Shown: positions 23,847 through 34,517 of the stretch, piece after piece
Layout of the letters: the number at the start of each line of letters is the position of its first letter
Numbering within the stretch: the stretch's first letter is position 1
The notes under the pieces: generated by a model
The model's database searches: none
Told to the model about the DNA's origin: nothing
The model's input: only the letters and a program-made list of their open reading frames with translations
Assembly (NCBI RefSeq): GCF_022376445.1
Contig: NW_025955331.1
Location: 1-38,247 of the forward strand
DNA: 38,247 bases
Direction of reading: 5' to 3'
From: Fomitopsis serialis
Taxonomy: Eukaryota > Basidiomycota > Agaricomycetes > Polyporales > Fomitopsidaceae
Program-made: the position numbers and the translations under genes

Positions 23847-24513
23847 CGCTCTGTGGGTGGATTCGTCTGCTCGTCGTCGGTGCTCCTCGCCTCGTCGTCC
23901 AGGACAGCAGCCAGCCACGCGGTTCCGGGTCCTGCCGTGGACCTCGGACACGGCAAAACAAGTGTGCAAGCCGCCCAAATCCAGCCTCCTCCCAGGAGCA
24001 CTGCGGTCTCGAAGGTCTGGGGAAGGCTTCAACTCTGCGATAGAAAGAGGCGTTTGCGTTCGACGAACAGAGGCTGAAGAGGGCGAACAATGCCTTCAGT
24101 CGTGAACAACGAGATCCACCAGATGGGGATTTCTTGGGGCCACGGCCGGCTGAACTGTCAATGAGCCGAGCCGAACCAGTGCCACACGAGGCTCGCCGTC
24201 GCCAACGAAATCCTCGTTTACTCAACGTTCACTCGAACATCTGGTTCTGTCTGTTCACTTTGCTATCTGAATGCCTTTTCTTGGTTTCTTGCTCGGCCAT
24301 GTTTCATTCTGCGCAGTGTGATGCCGCAGTGCTCATCGTATGCGCAATATGATCGCGCGGTCCACGAACGCCTGCTGCGAACCCTGGGGACTTGGCTCTA
24401 AAGGCTGCGCACGTCGGGCTATTCGTCTACTTAAGCCATCATCGACATCTCCAGCGTCGTCTCACTATCATCCTGAGATTTCCTGAACTGACAGCTCGAG
24501 ACACCTCCGCAAA
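23847..24513. promoter_or_regulatory. Divergent promoter region, OTU gene and 24514 gene
   Basis: The two genes point away from each other across 667 bases. No coding sequence is recognised. The 24514 gene is preceded by a CT-rich, ATCATC-containing stretch near 24440-24480, typical of a fungal transcription start region, but I cannot place a TATA box with confidence. Confidence 0.5.
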
Positions 24514-25397
24514 ATGATCCTCGACAGCAAGGTCATTCTCACTCCTCCGCCGTCCTACGCTGCGGCGGCGGCGGATAGACCTCCATCGTTCTCAGACTCG
24601 TCTCGACGTATTACGCTGTCGACTTTGCCACCATATCTGCTGTTGCGGACAGTGTATGAGATATTCCCTCGAGGGCAGCCGGAGGGGCAGAGGCGGATCC
24701 TCTACTGGCTCACAGTAAGCCTTCGGCGCGTCAGTCGCTCTCTCTACATCGGTATGTCTCCTCGTCCCGCTACATACTTCCTACCTAGACTTACACACCC
24801 CAAGCGTGTATGCACGTCCTCCGCTCGACCTACCTCCCCATCTACAGCTCACTCGTCCGCGCACCCTACTCCTCCGACCCCTTTCCGATGGCGACCCCCG
24901 AAGTCAGCGACGCGGACCCGCCCGTATCGCCCGTGCGCTCTCTCCAGCGCGAGACGCACGTCCTCGACCTCTTCATCGCGCTCAAGGTCCGCGAGGACGT
25001 CTGGGCGGACGAGAGCGAGCTCCACCTCGAGCGCGAGGAGAGCTTCAAGGACCTCTTCGACCTCATGCAGCCGCGCGCACGCCTCGAGGACATCGTACGG
25101 CTCTACGGCATCCGCGCGGGCGTCATCTCTGTGTCTGGCCCGCCGTGGACCCCGTCCGCCCCGCCGTCGCGATGCCAGACGCCGAACGGCTCGCGCTCGG
25201 TCCCTTTCAACCTGGTGTCGGTGTCGTTCTCCCCTAGGAAGGTCGGCCTCGTGCTCGCGACGAAGCAGCGCAGGAAGACGGTTGTGGATGTGGCGCGGAC
25301 ACGGGACCAGACTCTGGAGGCGAATGCGGCGCACTTGGTCAGGGAGCTGGCGGCTTGGCTGTCGACGAACCCTCAATACTTGACTATACTGATGTGA
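24514..25397 (+). CDS. Conserved fungal protein of unknown function
   Basis: Two exons, 24514-24751 and 24805-25397, with a 53-base intron (GTATGT to CCAAG) in phase 1, give 276 residues. The N-terminus holds TPPPSYAAAAADRPPSF, followed by a helical, leucine-rich segment (LSTLPPYLLLRTVYEIFP) and a region around residues 65-95 (LYWLTVSLRRVSRSLYI, then CMHVLRSTYLP). The second half is charged, with THVLDLFIALK and a C-terminal NPQYLTILM. I believe similar proteins occur widely in basidiomycetes, but I know no named domain or function. There is no signal peptide or convincing membrane segment. The strong GC and codon bias of exon 2 supports real coding. Confidence 0.75.
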
Positions 25398-26272
25398 CAC
25401 AAGGCAGATGAGGAAGTAGAAGCTCGTGGTGACCTATACATAGTAGTGTGGCTAGAACCTAATGCGATGCTATCGAAGCTTCGCCTGACCAGCTGCAAGC
25501 GTAGATGGTTTTCGCCCGCGTAAGGTGAGCTCCAGTGAATGTCGTAATGGCACGAATGATCCCGGAGTATTGCAGAGACGACCTATGCTATTCTATTCCC
25601 GTGTGCTATTGCACTCTGGACATGACTGTGATCCAATCCAACTGGCAGTGATAGAATCAGACTAAGTCGACAACATGGTGACTGGACACCTGTGAGCTTT
25701 TTGACGAAGGAAAGGCTACACAGCCCTTGGCGTATCTCCCATATGCCTTGACGTTGTGCGCAACGTGGGAGGAATCCCTTTCAATTGCATAGTCTTTTCT
25801 GTCCGCAAATAGGGTTATATTCTAGGGTGCGAAGCATGGACGGCTTCATCGTCACCGAAGGCTTTCCTGCCCCTGCGATTGCTGATTTCTTGTCAGCGTC
25901 GATTTGCTCGAATCGTCACATCTATGTGACCGGTGTGTACGTCCGCTCATCGCACTCGACAATAAACTACTCTAGGGGTAATACTTCATGCTCACAGAAC
26001 CGTCGTACTCACTGTTGAACCATCTAGGACACTCGCGCTGTCTTCTCATGGCGACCCTGATAGAGGAACCGTAATTGCATTGGCAGTACAAGCGCGGCGT
26101 CAGGACCAGGATAGAATGTCCACATAGCCTCCCATTGCGCTAGAAACATCCAAACCGAAACGGTGTGCTCATATCTATCACGTACGCGTGCGGAACCTAA
26201 TCCATCTCAAAAACCCTTATAGTCGTCGACCCAACCATTGCCCTCCCCTTCACCGTCATCTGCGTACGACCA
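25398..26272. other. Intergenic, no gene recognised
   Basis: About 875 bases between the 24514 gene and locus G. Only short frames without recognisable motifs. Confidence 0.6.
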
Positions 26273-27850
26273 ATGATGTCGTCTATGACCCCGGTCGAGG
26301 AAGTCTATGCTCGCCAACTCTGTCCCCTGGGCAAGGGATATTCTCTGTGGTACCCGGAGCCGCGGGAAGATGGCCAAGCGGGCGAGGTCCACCTTGGCGA
26401 CGTTGGATATCTGCACCGAGGAGCTTTCGTCCGCCTCTTCAACGCCATGCGAGACGCGGACGATCCGATCAACCAACGTCCAGAGGATATGCCCAATGTT
26501 CCGGACGGGTTTTAAAAACTCGTTCTGACTCACCCGCTCTTCCGAGTTGGGAATGCGATCTCTGGGCCCCTGTATAGCAGAACGATGAGGCAGGTCCGCG
26601 TCGAGGCGGAAGGATCCACGTGAGTCATTTCCAGCATTGCCCGCGTTCACTGGACTCAAACACATCAGACACGCTGTATCCGCGGATCTTTCATTCGAAT
26701 GTACCGACCAACAAGGTGCAGTTCTCGTTCTGGGCTCACCGGCAGAGCTCCAGGAGGTCCTGCACACGAAATGCATGACGACCTACATGAGGAAGCACAT
26801 CGACAACTGGGTCGCCTTCGCCGAATCCATGGGCTTGGACCTGCCTGAAGACAGGATCATGTTCGTGAAGGGTTGGGTCAAGACGACTCACTGGGCTCTA
26901 GCAGCGTTCCGCGAGAAGGGAGAGAACGGGCGTTGCTACGTACACGGTGGCCTCGGCCCTATGGGATCTGCGTCTCTCGGTGTGACCATCTCGCGTTCTA
27001 CGCAGCATGTTGCAGAGGCCCGGTGCGGGCCGGCACCAGCTTCAAGCGAAGCTTCAGGAAACGCGTCGGGACGGAGGGAAGGGGTAGACCAAACGAAACC
27101 CAAGAATCAATGCGTCCTTCTGCATTATTTCAAGTGTAGGAGGCGTTGGCGTGCTCCTAAGATCATCCAGGCTGCGGGGGAATCACCTCAATCAGAAATG
27201 GGGGATTACCGCGACATCTTTGAGACTCCGGCAGTGCCAAAAGTGAGTTTGTCGTTCACACTCCACGCGGAACTCGACTGATGTAATCTATGATGATACA
27301 GCCCTACGACCCTGTCGATGTCATTTTAGACTACATACTGAAAGATGTCATTGCCAAAGTATCTACAAAGTATCTACAGTGACTCTGCTTCAACTCCAGC
27401 CTAGTCACTGACCTGTTTGTGCGCTACAGGCTCCCGATTCGCAACCACATATATCTCACGCAATTGCTAGCGACGCCGACTTCTGCAGGTTGATGACCTA
27501 TTATGAAGACGAACAAGATAAGTGGGCGACATTATTGGGTGGGCTCACGCGTGATGCCTACACGAAACGCAAGCGTGGCTGTTGTTTGCTGCCCTCACAG
27601 ACGCTTCAATCCCAGTGATGGTGGATGAGGACGGCAGTAAGTCCCCGCACGTTCAATATCACCAGCAGGAAACTAATGTTAGCGACTAGCGGCCATGCTA
27701 GACACTCCCCAGGGATTCAGGCCAAAATTTGTGCCTGTAAATCACCAATTCACGCCGAGTTTGCAAGCAAGGCTTACGCTATACATGCCACAAGTAGACC
27801 ATGAACAGAACAGGTCCGCCAAGGGAAAGGGAAAAGAGAACAGAATATAG
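26273..27850 (+). CDS. Locus G: module-only IGDVGY protein with an in-frame TAA
   Basis: Six exons (26273-26619, 26669-27242, 27302-27358, 27430-27538, 27601-27636, 27690-27850) close exactly to 428 codons including the final TAG, with all phases matching, but codon 81 (26513-26515) is TAA. Landmarks are YSLWYPEP, GEVHLGDVGYL, FECTDQQGA, VKGWVKTTHWALAAF, NQCVLLHYFK, PYDPVDVILDYIL and AIASDADFCRL; it ends in a Lys-rich KGKGKEN. It lacks the PDDIPRFLEE segment and any WD40 exon, so it has its own natural C-terminus. The TAA aligns with a Lys in FKK of loci B and E, so it reads as a nonsense change. A 69-base in-frame intron removing it (C|GTCCAG to CCGAG) is possible but has weak borders. It is the most diverged copy and is separated from the array. 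Confidence 0.6.
27356..27377 (+). repeat. 11-base tandem duplication at a splice donor
   Basis: AAAGTATCTAC occurs twice head to tail, at the 5' border of intron 3 of locus G, so the donor AAA|GTATCT is present in two copies. Confidence 0.85.
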
Positions 27851-29043
27851 CGGTGCCATATTGTCGTCAATATCTTCCCCTGCAACGATTCCTGATGCAC
27901 CGCGTATCATCAAGGATCTGTAGTGAAGAAAGAACGATTCGAGCAGAAACAGGCAGGGAGGGCAGAAACGACTCGCTGATGTATGAAGATGATTTCATCC
28001 CTTGCAATGCCAGTACTCTCAAGTTAAGACGCTGTGTGTATGATTTATAGTATATACTCAACGCGCTATTATCGTGTTTTGATTGCTAGTAATACGGTTA
28101 TGTCTACATGCATCGTAATCCTTGCGTGGCAATCGGAAGTACAGTCACATTGAACACACTGATGGCGAGGACTCGGATCGGAATTTCACTGTGACAGAGT
28201 TCAGTAAGCACATAGCGCGTGCCGCGCGACAACGATTTGCATAATCTTACTACTAGAATCTTAGACACCCCAGGGGTGCTGCACTTACAGGCGGACCTTC
28301 GAACCGACGCTCAGGCTTGAGATCAAGTGCTATTCGGGGCCTCTGTCACGGACAGTACAACGCTCTCGGTGCCTGCTCACTACTATACTGCCGTCATTGC
28401 TGTCTGCTCGAGCCCACGTAACTACACATGCACTGGGGAGGTCCGAGTCGACACGACTGATAAAGTCTTTAGACGTCCAGTATCCAGAAGAACAGACTGA
28501 TACTTCGGAGTACCGCCGCGCCAGACATCGGTGAGATATCATAACTGTGCGCTCATGTCTCTCTGATGTCATGCAAAGGAGGCTACTAGAGCTTGTTCCA
28601 CGGTTCAAGTAGATGTGACTCTTGTTTGATCTGTTCGGGCTCTCGGGGGCGCAGAACAGTCTATGCCAATCGACAGATTCAGACAAAGCAGTCGGAGCCA
28701 CACAAACGCCTGTGTTCTTAGTAGTATGTTCGGAGCCCGATCGCGAATCCCACATGTTGTCCCCGGCGCATATGACGATCGACATACACTTCTCCGCAGC
28801 ATCACGAAAGCTTGTAAAGACAACCAGTTTCATAGTTTATATGCATCGACTTGACGCGCTGCTCATATATGATCATGAACCACATAGAAGCATTGTGACA
28901 CATAGGTAGCACGCCTACGAACATCCAGGAGCGTAACTCACTTCTGGGACACAGAACGTGACATGTCCAGGATGCTCTCAATTTTCGCCACGAGTGGTGA
29001 ATCAGGGGGTGCGTGCACCGACTGGCGGTCATTCTGACCAGAC
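27851..29043. other. Intergenic, no gene recognised
   Basis: About 1.2 kb between the convergent ends of locus G and the RRM gene. Only short frames without motifs. One spot near 28285 (minus strand) resembles a tRNA B box but has no matching stem. Confidence 0.6.
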
Positions 29044-30835
29044 TCATTTGAGGGAAGAGTTGGGCGAGTGACTATCAGATTTCGCAGCCCTTTCCTCCGC
29101 TGACTTGATTACGACTGGTGGCTTCTTTGCGTACGCCAGAATGAGCGGCGCGCTGCCGTCGATTTGCTTTTGGTCCAATGCGTTCTTCGCGGCCATTGCG
29201 TGATGCGTCGTGAAGAACTCGATGAACGCGGCGCGGCCAGAAGGATCGACGGAAGGGCGCTCGTCTGTCATGAAAAGTCCAATTACAGTCAGCGAAGCGG
29301 TCGGAGAAGCAGCCCAGGGGACACGTACAGAAGTCAATTTTGCGTATATTCCGTGCGTGCGCCCCGAAGAGCACCCGGATGTCCGTCTCGTCGCCCCGCA
29401 CGAATGGCGTGAACAGCTTGAAGTGCGGCTCGTTGTCCTTCACGAGCGGCGCTGCGTACCCGAGCACGACGGGGTGCCTCACACCAAGATACACCGAGAA
29501 CGGCCTCCGTGCGTGCAGCGCCATGATGCGCTCCGCATCCTTCTGCGTGCGGAACTGGACGTGGGCGTACATCCCCGTAGAAACTGTCTTGAGCCGAACT
29601 GCAATGAACGTTAGCGGGTGCATCATCGGATGAGCTGGGAACACATACCCAGCTGGATGTCCACCACCTCGGTGTGGTCGCGAAATATCTTGCGTATGTG
29701 TTTCCACTTCGTCCCCCGGGGCAGACCGCCTACCCAGAGTACGCGACAGGGCGGGTATGTCGGGTGGGTGCCGTCCTCGTCAATGGTGCGTATATCCTGC
29801 GCAGGCGAGCGGATCGGTGCGGGGGACGGCGCACCGGTTATGGACTTTGCAGGGGAGATCCACAGTCTGCGGCCGCCGAGCTCGAAGTGTTGGTGCCAGT
29901 TTGCGAACATGACGGCGCTGGCGTCTTCGATAAACTCGAAGTCTACATGTGCGTACCCTGCGAACTTCCCGCGCTGAGTAGGAGCTGGGTAGAGGTGGAC
30001 GTCAGCAACGGAGAGGTGTCACCCGAAGCGCAACTGACTCATGCTGACGCGGCGGACGATGCCGTATGGTTCGAAGAGTTCGCGGACCTGCTTCATGGTG
30101 GCGTCGTAGGGTAGGTTGCTGACCCACAGAACCCGGTTCACCTTGACCGGCTCAGAAAGCTGGCCCCTGTCGTGAGTGTCGGAATAGAGCACACGAGGCT
30201 TGTGGCTTCCCAGGGAGAGCTTCTGCTCATTGTGTGCACGCATGAAAGCCAGAGCGTCCTTTAATCTGCGGAACAGAACATGGGCATAGCACCGCCGATT
30301 ATTCGGCTGAGGCGGTGCTAGAAGGGATCTATGAGTGTGCGGCGCGCACGCAACGGTAGATTGACCGCTCACTGAAATGGATCAGGCACTCCCCGCGTCC
30401 GTCCAACAGTTCCATCAAGTCCTCCAGCGTTGTAGTTTTAGGTAGTCTGGCAATCAAGACTTTCTTCCCTGCGGGGTTCCCTTCGCTGTCCTGAGCGACG
30501 TCTTCATCGGGGAGCTCGTCCTCACCGTCAGTCTCCGAGCGCGCATCTTTGCCCCGAGGTCCCGGAAGATATGCTCTCGAATGCTTCAATGTGTCACCGA
30601 CTAGATGCCGAGGATTCAACCACTGGGGTATCCGCTCGCTTGTAGACTGTGCGCTGTCGCTTGCTGTAGCTGTAGTCTGTGTTGTCTGTTCCGCTTGGGT
30701 GTGTGCGCATCGTCGTGGAGGGAGGTCAATGAGCGTAGATGGTCCCGGCCATGTCGATGGATGAAACGTAAGGCCCTGCCTTCGCAATCGCGTGACGGCT
30801 GCTCGAGCGTCCGTGGCAAGGAGCTTGTGGATCAT
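29044..30835 (-). CDS. Four-RRM RNA-binding protein, probably mitochondrial
   Basis: Five exons on the minus strand (30835-30373, 30317-30039, 29984-29649, 29598-29329, 29264-29044) give 522 residues with clean phases and introns of 50-64 bases. RRM1 is near residues 124-205 (KVLIARLP, YAHVLF), RRM2 near 215-297 (RVLWVSNLP, YAHVDF), RRM3 near 327-408 (RVLWVGGLP, YAHVQF) and a divergent RRM4 near 420-500 (KLFTPFV, AAFIEFF). The RNP motifs are recognisable in the first three. The start MIHKLLATDARAAVTRLRRQGL-type sequence is basic, with no acidic residue but one Asp, and is followed by RRCAHTQ, which looks like a mitochondrial presequence. That location is an inference. The next in-frame start upstream is not an ATG, so 30835 was chosen. 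Confidence 0.85.
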
Positions 30836-31461
30836 TCTCCAAGGAGACTTGTGGTCGCAGACAAGTACCAATAATGGGAGATACTGCCAACGAAGACTTG
30901 TCAGGCTGTCTCAAAGCAAACATACACTACGACGCACCTGTAGCCTACGAGTAGCAACCGACCTGCACAATCACAAGCACCGGTAGGCCTTCAGTAATCG
31001 CATCCACCTCGGGTGTTCCTCCGTCCAACGTGAGACGCGGGATAGATAATAGGTCGAGGTTCGAGTCAGGCTAGAACTGAACAGGGCTTGCAGACTCGGA
31101 CTCGGCAGGATCCATAATCAAATTCACGCAGCGCAATTTGTTATGTAGTCAAATTCACTTAACCATGCAAGCGCCCAGCCGGGCGTACATATGTCCAACG
31201 ACTCAAGCTGAAGCGCTGAAGTTTGCCTCTAGACGTTCAACAAATAAATCAACCGACCGACTGATTGCGCATTGCTTTAAAGTAGAAGATGAAAATATAT
31301 GTATGTGGATGAGGGTCAGTACTGTGCGTGATAACAACTGTGAGTATACAAGGAGAGTCGGTCTGTACAATGAAAATTACGTGTGGTGTGTGATGCAAGT
31401 CCGAGACAGAGTTGGAATGAATGAGCACGAGAGCAACAAGCGAAAGTATAAACCACGTCTA
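30836..31461. other. Intergenic between two minus-strand genes
   Basis: Holds the promoter of the RRM gene and the 3' region of the BTB gene. No gene recognised. Confidence 0.55.
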
Positions 31462-32510
31462 TCACAAGCAAAAGAGTCGCGACATGGAAGTCTTCAGACT
31501 GTCAAACCTCGTCCACGCGGCGTCCTTATGCCACGTCAGGCACCCGACACAAAGTCCCGGCTCGAATAGCGCGTCCGGCACGGTGAGCATCAAGTAGAAC
31601 TCGCGGAGGAGCCACCGCTCGAAGGGCGACTGCGGGTCCGACGCGACCTTCGCGCGCCAGTATCGTTGTAGCGTGTCGCGGCAGTTGTCGCATGACTCGA
31701 ACGGAGGCATCCCGGGAGCAGCGCTGAGCGGGTCGAGGAGCAATTGTGTCGCGAAGTCTGTCAGACGCTCGCGCCCGATGACGAGCCGGCGCATGTCTGC
31801 TTGGGAAAGGACGACGTGCGAGCGGCCCCCGTCGGCATTGCAGCCGAACCTTTGGAGGGACAATGCGTAGAATGCTGCGGAAAGGATCTCTGGAACGTCA
31901 CATTCGCGGGCGAGGGCGATTGCCTCTGGTGAACGTCAGCGTTCAACCTTGGCCACTCCTTGGGAGATGAAGAACTTACCAGCAGCACAGGGAAGAGACG
32001 TAGTGTCCATGCGCTCGAGGTCAGATGGCCACCGTGCGCACAGGTGATTGACGGCCCACTCACGGAGAGCAGCGATTTCGTACTTTGTGCCTATACGTAG
32101 AGCACTCGGGAGAAGTGGGAACGGCACAGGATGTTGCATAGCTGCGAAGGAACTGACGCCCCAGCAGAAGGATAAGCGTGGCTGGGGCAGAAGGGGTGCG
32201 CTACATACTCAGGGTCGTACATCCACTTCAGCGCAACCTGCCAATCCTGCGCCGAGTCCGCGAGCAACACCAAGGGACACCCGTCTACGGCATCCGCGTC
32301 TTTGGGTTGCGGCATGCCGAGCATGTCCAAGAATATCTCCGAGCATTGGAGGCGTGTTCCATGCACCTTGAACCTGTGTTGCTCGACTTCGAGAACAATG
32401 TCGCCGTCGCTGAACCAGAACGCTGTCGAACCATATGACGCCAACGACCCGCCAAACCTCCTCCGCTTTGGTGGAGGAAGAGAGGACTCGTCTGGTGAGC
32501 TTTCGCGCAT
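31462..32510 (-). CDS. BTB/POZ domain protein
   Basis: Three exons on the minus strand (32510-32209, 32152-31980, 31925-31462) give 312 residues. After a short N-terminus with a basic PPPKRRRF stretch (possible nuclear signal), residues about 30-130 form a BTB domain of the type common in basidiomycetes: FWFSDGDIVLEVEQHRFKVHGTRL, shown here as FSDGDIVLEVE and FKVHGTRL, then SEIFLDML, LKWMYDP and LLPSALRIGTKYEI. The C-terminal half has paired cysteines (SCDNC, LCVGC) and a conserved W-rich stretch, often seen after the BTB domain in these proteins and possibly metal binding. BTB proteins dimerise and can act as Cullin-3 adaptors, but no Kelch or MATH domain is present, so the role here is open. 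Confidence 0.85.
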
Positions 32511-32806
32511 GTCCGGAAGGTGCGTGGGTCTGGGTATCCCTGTCTCTGCCAGTGGCGACGCGGGTCGTCGGGGTGTGCACAGTGCAGGCAAGACGCGCTT
32601 GTGGCAACCGCGCCGATGGTGCGTGACCCTGTGTCACGTGAACGTCACAGGCGCGGAAGCAAACTGAAGGCGCGTTACGGTCGTGACCGGGGTGGCGTGA
32701 CACAGGGGCGGAGATGAATCGGGCGCTGCCTTCAGTTCGTTTCTGACCAACAACGACTTCAACCTCTGACATCCTCACTTTCCCCATACGCGCCGTTTTG
32801 CCTGCC
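32511..32806. promoter_or_regulatory. Compact divergent promoter, BTB and UBE2S-like genes
   Basis: Only 296 bases separate the two ATGs. In the middle sits CACGTG (32635-32640), a perfect E-box of the kind bound by bHLH factors, inside a run of GTGAC/GTCAC half-sites (32623-32648). Shared control of both genes is an inference from the distance. Confidence 0.5.
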
Positions 32807-34101
32807 ATGGTGAGTCTCACTGCTCGTATGCATGCGGGAGATACTGACTTGGTGATGCGGTGTAGTCTGTGTCGCCTGCAGTTCTCCGCCGCTTGATGCG
32901 TGAGCTCAGTGAGCTCCAGACGAGCCCCCCGGAAGGGATACGCGTTGTTACCAGCGAAGACAATATGCTGGACGTTACAGGCATTGTAGAGGGCCCAGGT
33001 GGGTACTTGAGACGCGTATATCTTGCTCGCTGCTGTCGGAAGTATGCGCCCTCCACGTACCGAGGATTAGTCTGTTCAGCATTGTCCACCAGTGGCTGGC
33101 CAGCTATGCCTTTACCCAAGTGGTCGGGTGTGCGTATGGTATAAACCCATATAGTGTATGATCCCCATTAAGATGGGTCACTGGTTGCATTCCAGATGCC
33201 ATTCGGATGATACCCGTATTCTCATGTGTTTGTCGGACATATGGCTTCCTCCTGCAAGCAGCGAGCACAGCGATACTTCAGTATACTGTAGAAATCGCCC
33301 AACTAACCACAAACCACCACAGAGGGCACACCATACGCTGGCGGATACTTCAGAGTAAAGTTTGCGTTCACGGAAGAGTTCCCTGCTGCACCACCAAAGT
33401 GTGAGTTTCTCCTCACGTCCCTGAACTCACTCCGCTCATTACCTATCTTAGGCCGCATGATAACCAAGATCTTCCACCCCAATGTCTCAGCCGCGGGCGA
33501 GATCTGCGTTAACACCCTCAAGAAGGATTGGAAATCCACATACGGCATTGCACACATCCTGGTGACCGTCAAGTGCCTGCTCATTCACCCCAACCCCGAA
33601 TCCGCGCTGGACGAGGAAGCTGGCAAGCTGCTGCTGGAGAATTACGACAGCTACTGTGACCGGGCCCGGCTAATCACAAGCGTGCACGCGACGCCGCGGG
33701 TGCGCCCCACAGAGTTCGACAAGCCCGTGGGGTCCACCCCTTCCTCTTCAGCTGCCCCCGCTCCATCGACCAGCAAGTCTGCGTCTTCGAAGTCAATATC
33801 GTCAAGTGCTTCCGCGAGTGCCACGACGGAGAATTCTGCTCCGGTTACCTATCCCCTTCATGCATCCACCCCCAATACGTGCACGCTGTCGACGTCAGAC
33901 TCGTCGCTGGCAGGCGAGAAGCCGACGGGCAAGGAACGCTTGACCTCCCCTGCCCCGCTTGGTACCGCAGACTCGAACGTAGCTGGCTCTACTGCTGCCG
34001 TACCCGCGGCTGCAGCTGCAAAGACGAAAGCGGTCAAGAGGGCTGCGACGGGTGGAGGGGCTGGATCGGAGAAGCGGAAGAAGGCTCTCAAACGGCTATA
34101 G
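32807..34101 (+). CDS. UBE2S-type ubiquitin-conjugating enzyme (E2)
   Basis: Four exons: 32807-32809 (the ATG alone), 32866-32998, 33323-33400 and 33452-34101, giving 287 residues. The UBC fold spans residues about 1-155, with [11 protein letters not shown] (43-53), the HPN motif (80-82) and the active-site Cys90 in [12 protein letters not shown]. The long match to UBE2S includes [18 protein letters not shown] sequence ([26 protein letters not shown]). UBE2S extends K11-linked ubiquitin chains on anaphase-promoting complex substrates. The C-terminus ends KKALKRL, matching the basic Leu-Arg tail by which UBE2S docks on the complex. The linker between is Ser/Ala/Thr-rich and longer than in the human protein. 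An exon holding only the start codon is unusual but is forced by the splice sites and gives [11 protein letters not shown]. Intron 2 is 324 bases. Confidence 0.92.
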
Positions 34102-34517
34102 TGTACGAGGGGCGGCGTGCTGATGTTGTGCTTGTTCTAGTCGTTGGATCATTGTGTTTCTCGTGTCTGCTGTGGATATCACTACTTTTCTTTCGCATGT
34201 GCATGTTCTGTATTTCATTCCCGTTGCATTTTCTCTGCAAGTCCTGCTGTCGTCAATTGAGCGTCATGCCTATTACTAGTCTAGTACTAGTGTCGCGCAC
34301 CAATTAGCCGGTAAGTAAGCCCAACATAACAACGGCGATAAGCTGCGGTGGTAAGTAGGGGTAAGACGCGGATCGTTACCTTTCTAAACGCGGTAATCAG
34401 ACAGTAACAAACTTCAACGGTTTGTTCGCGTTCGTCTTGACCGCGACGACCGCGTTGAACTTGGGCGCATGCTCCTCGCCAGCTACTCTCCTTCACCTAT
34501 CCTCTGATTGCCGCGCG
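34102..34517. other. Intergenic between UBE2S-like and Msb1/Mug8 genes
   Basis: 3' region of the E2 gene and promoter of the next gene. Several near-repeats of GTAAGTA/GGTAAG lie between 34310 and 34360. No gene seen. Confidence 0.5.

Noticed and set aside
28275..28310. tRNA-like B box on the minus strand (ggttcgaagg)
   Set aside because: The flanking bases do not form the T stem and no A box lies upstream.
31030..31070. GGTTCGAGTC suspected as a tRNA T arm
   Set aside because: The flanks do not pair and no D or anticodon arm is recognisable upstream.
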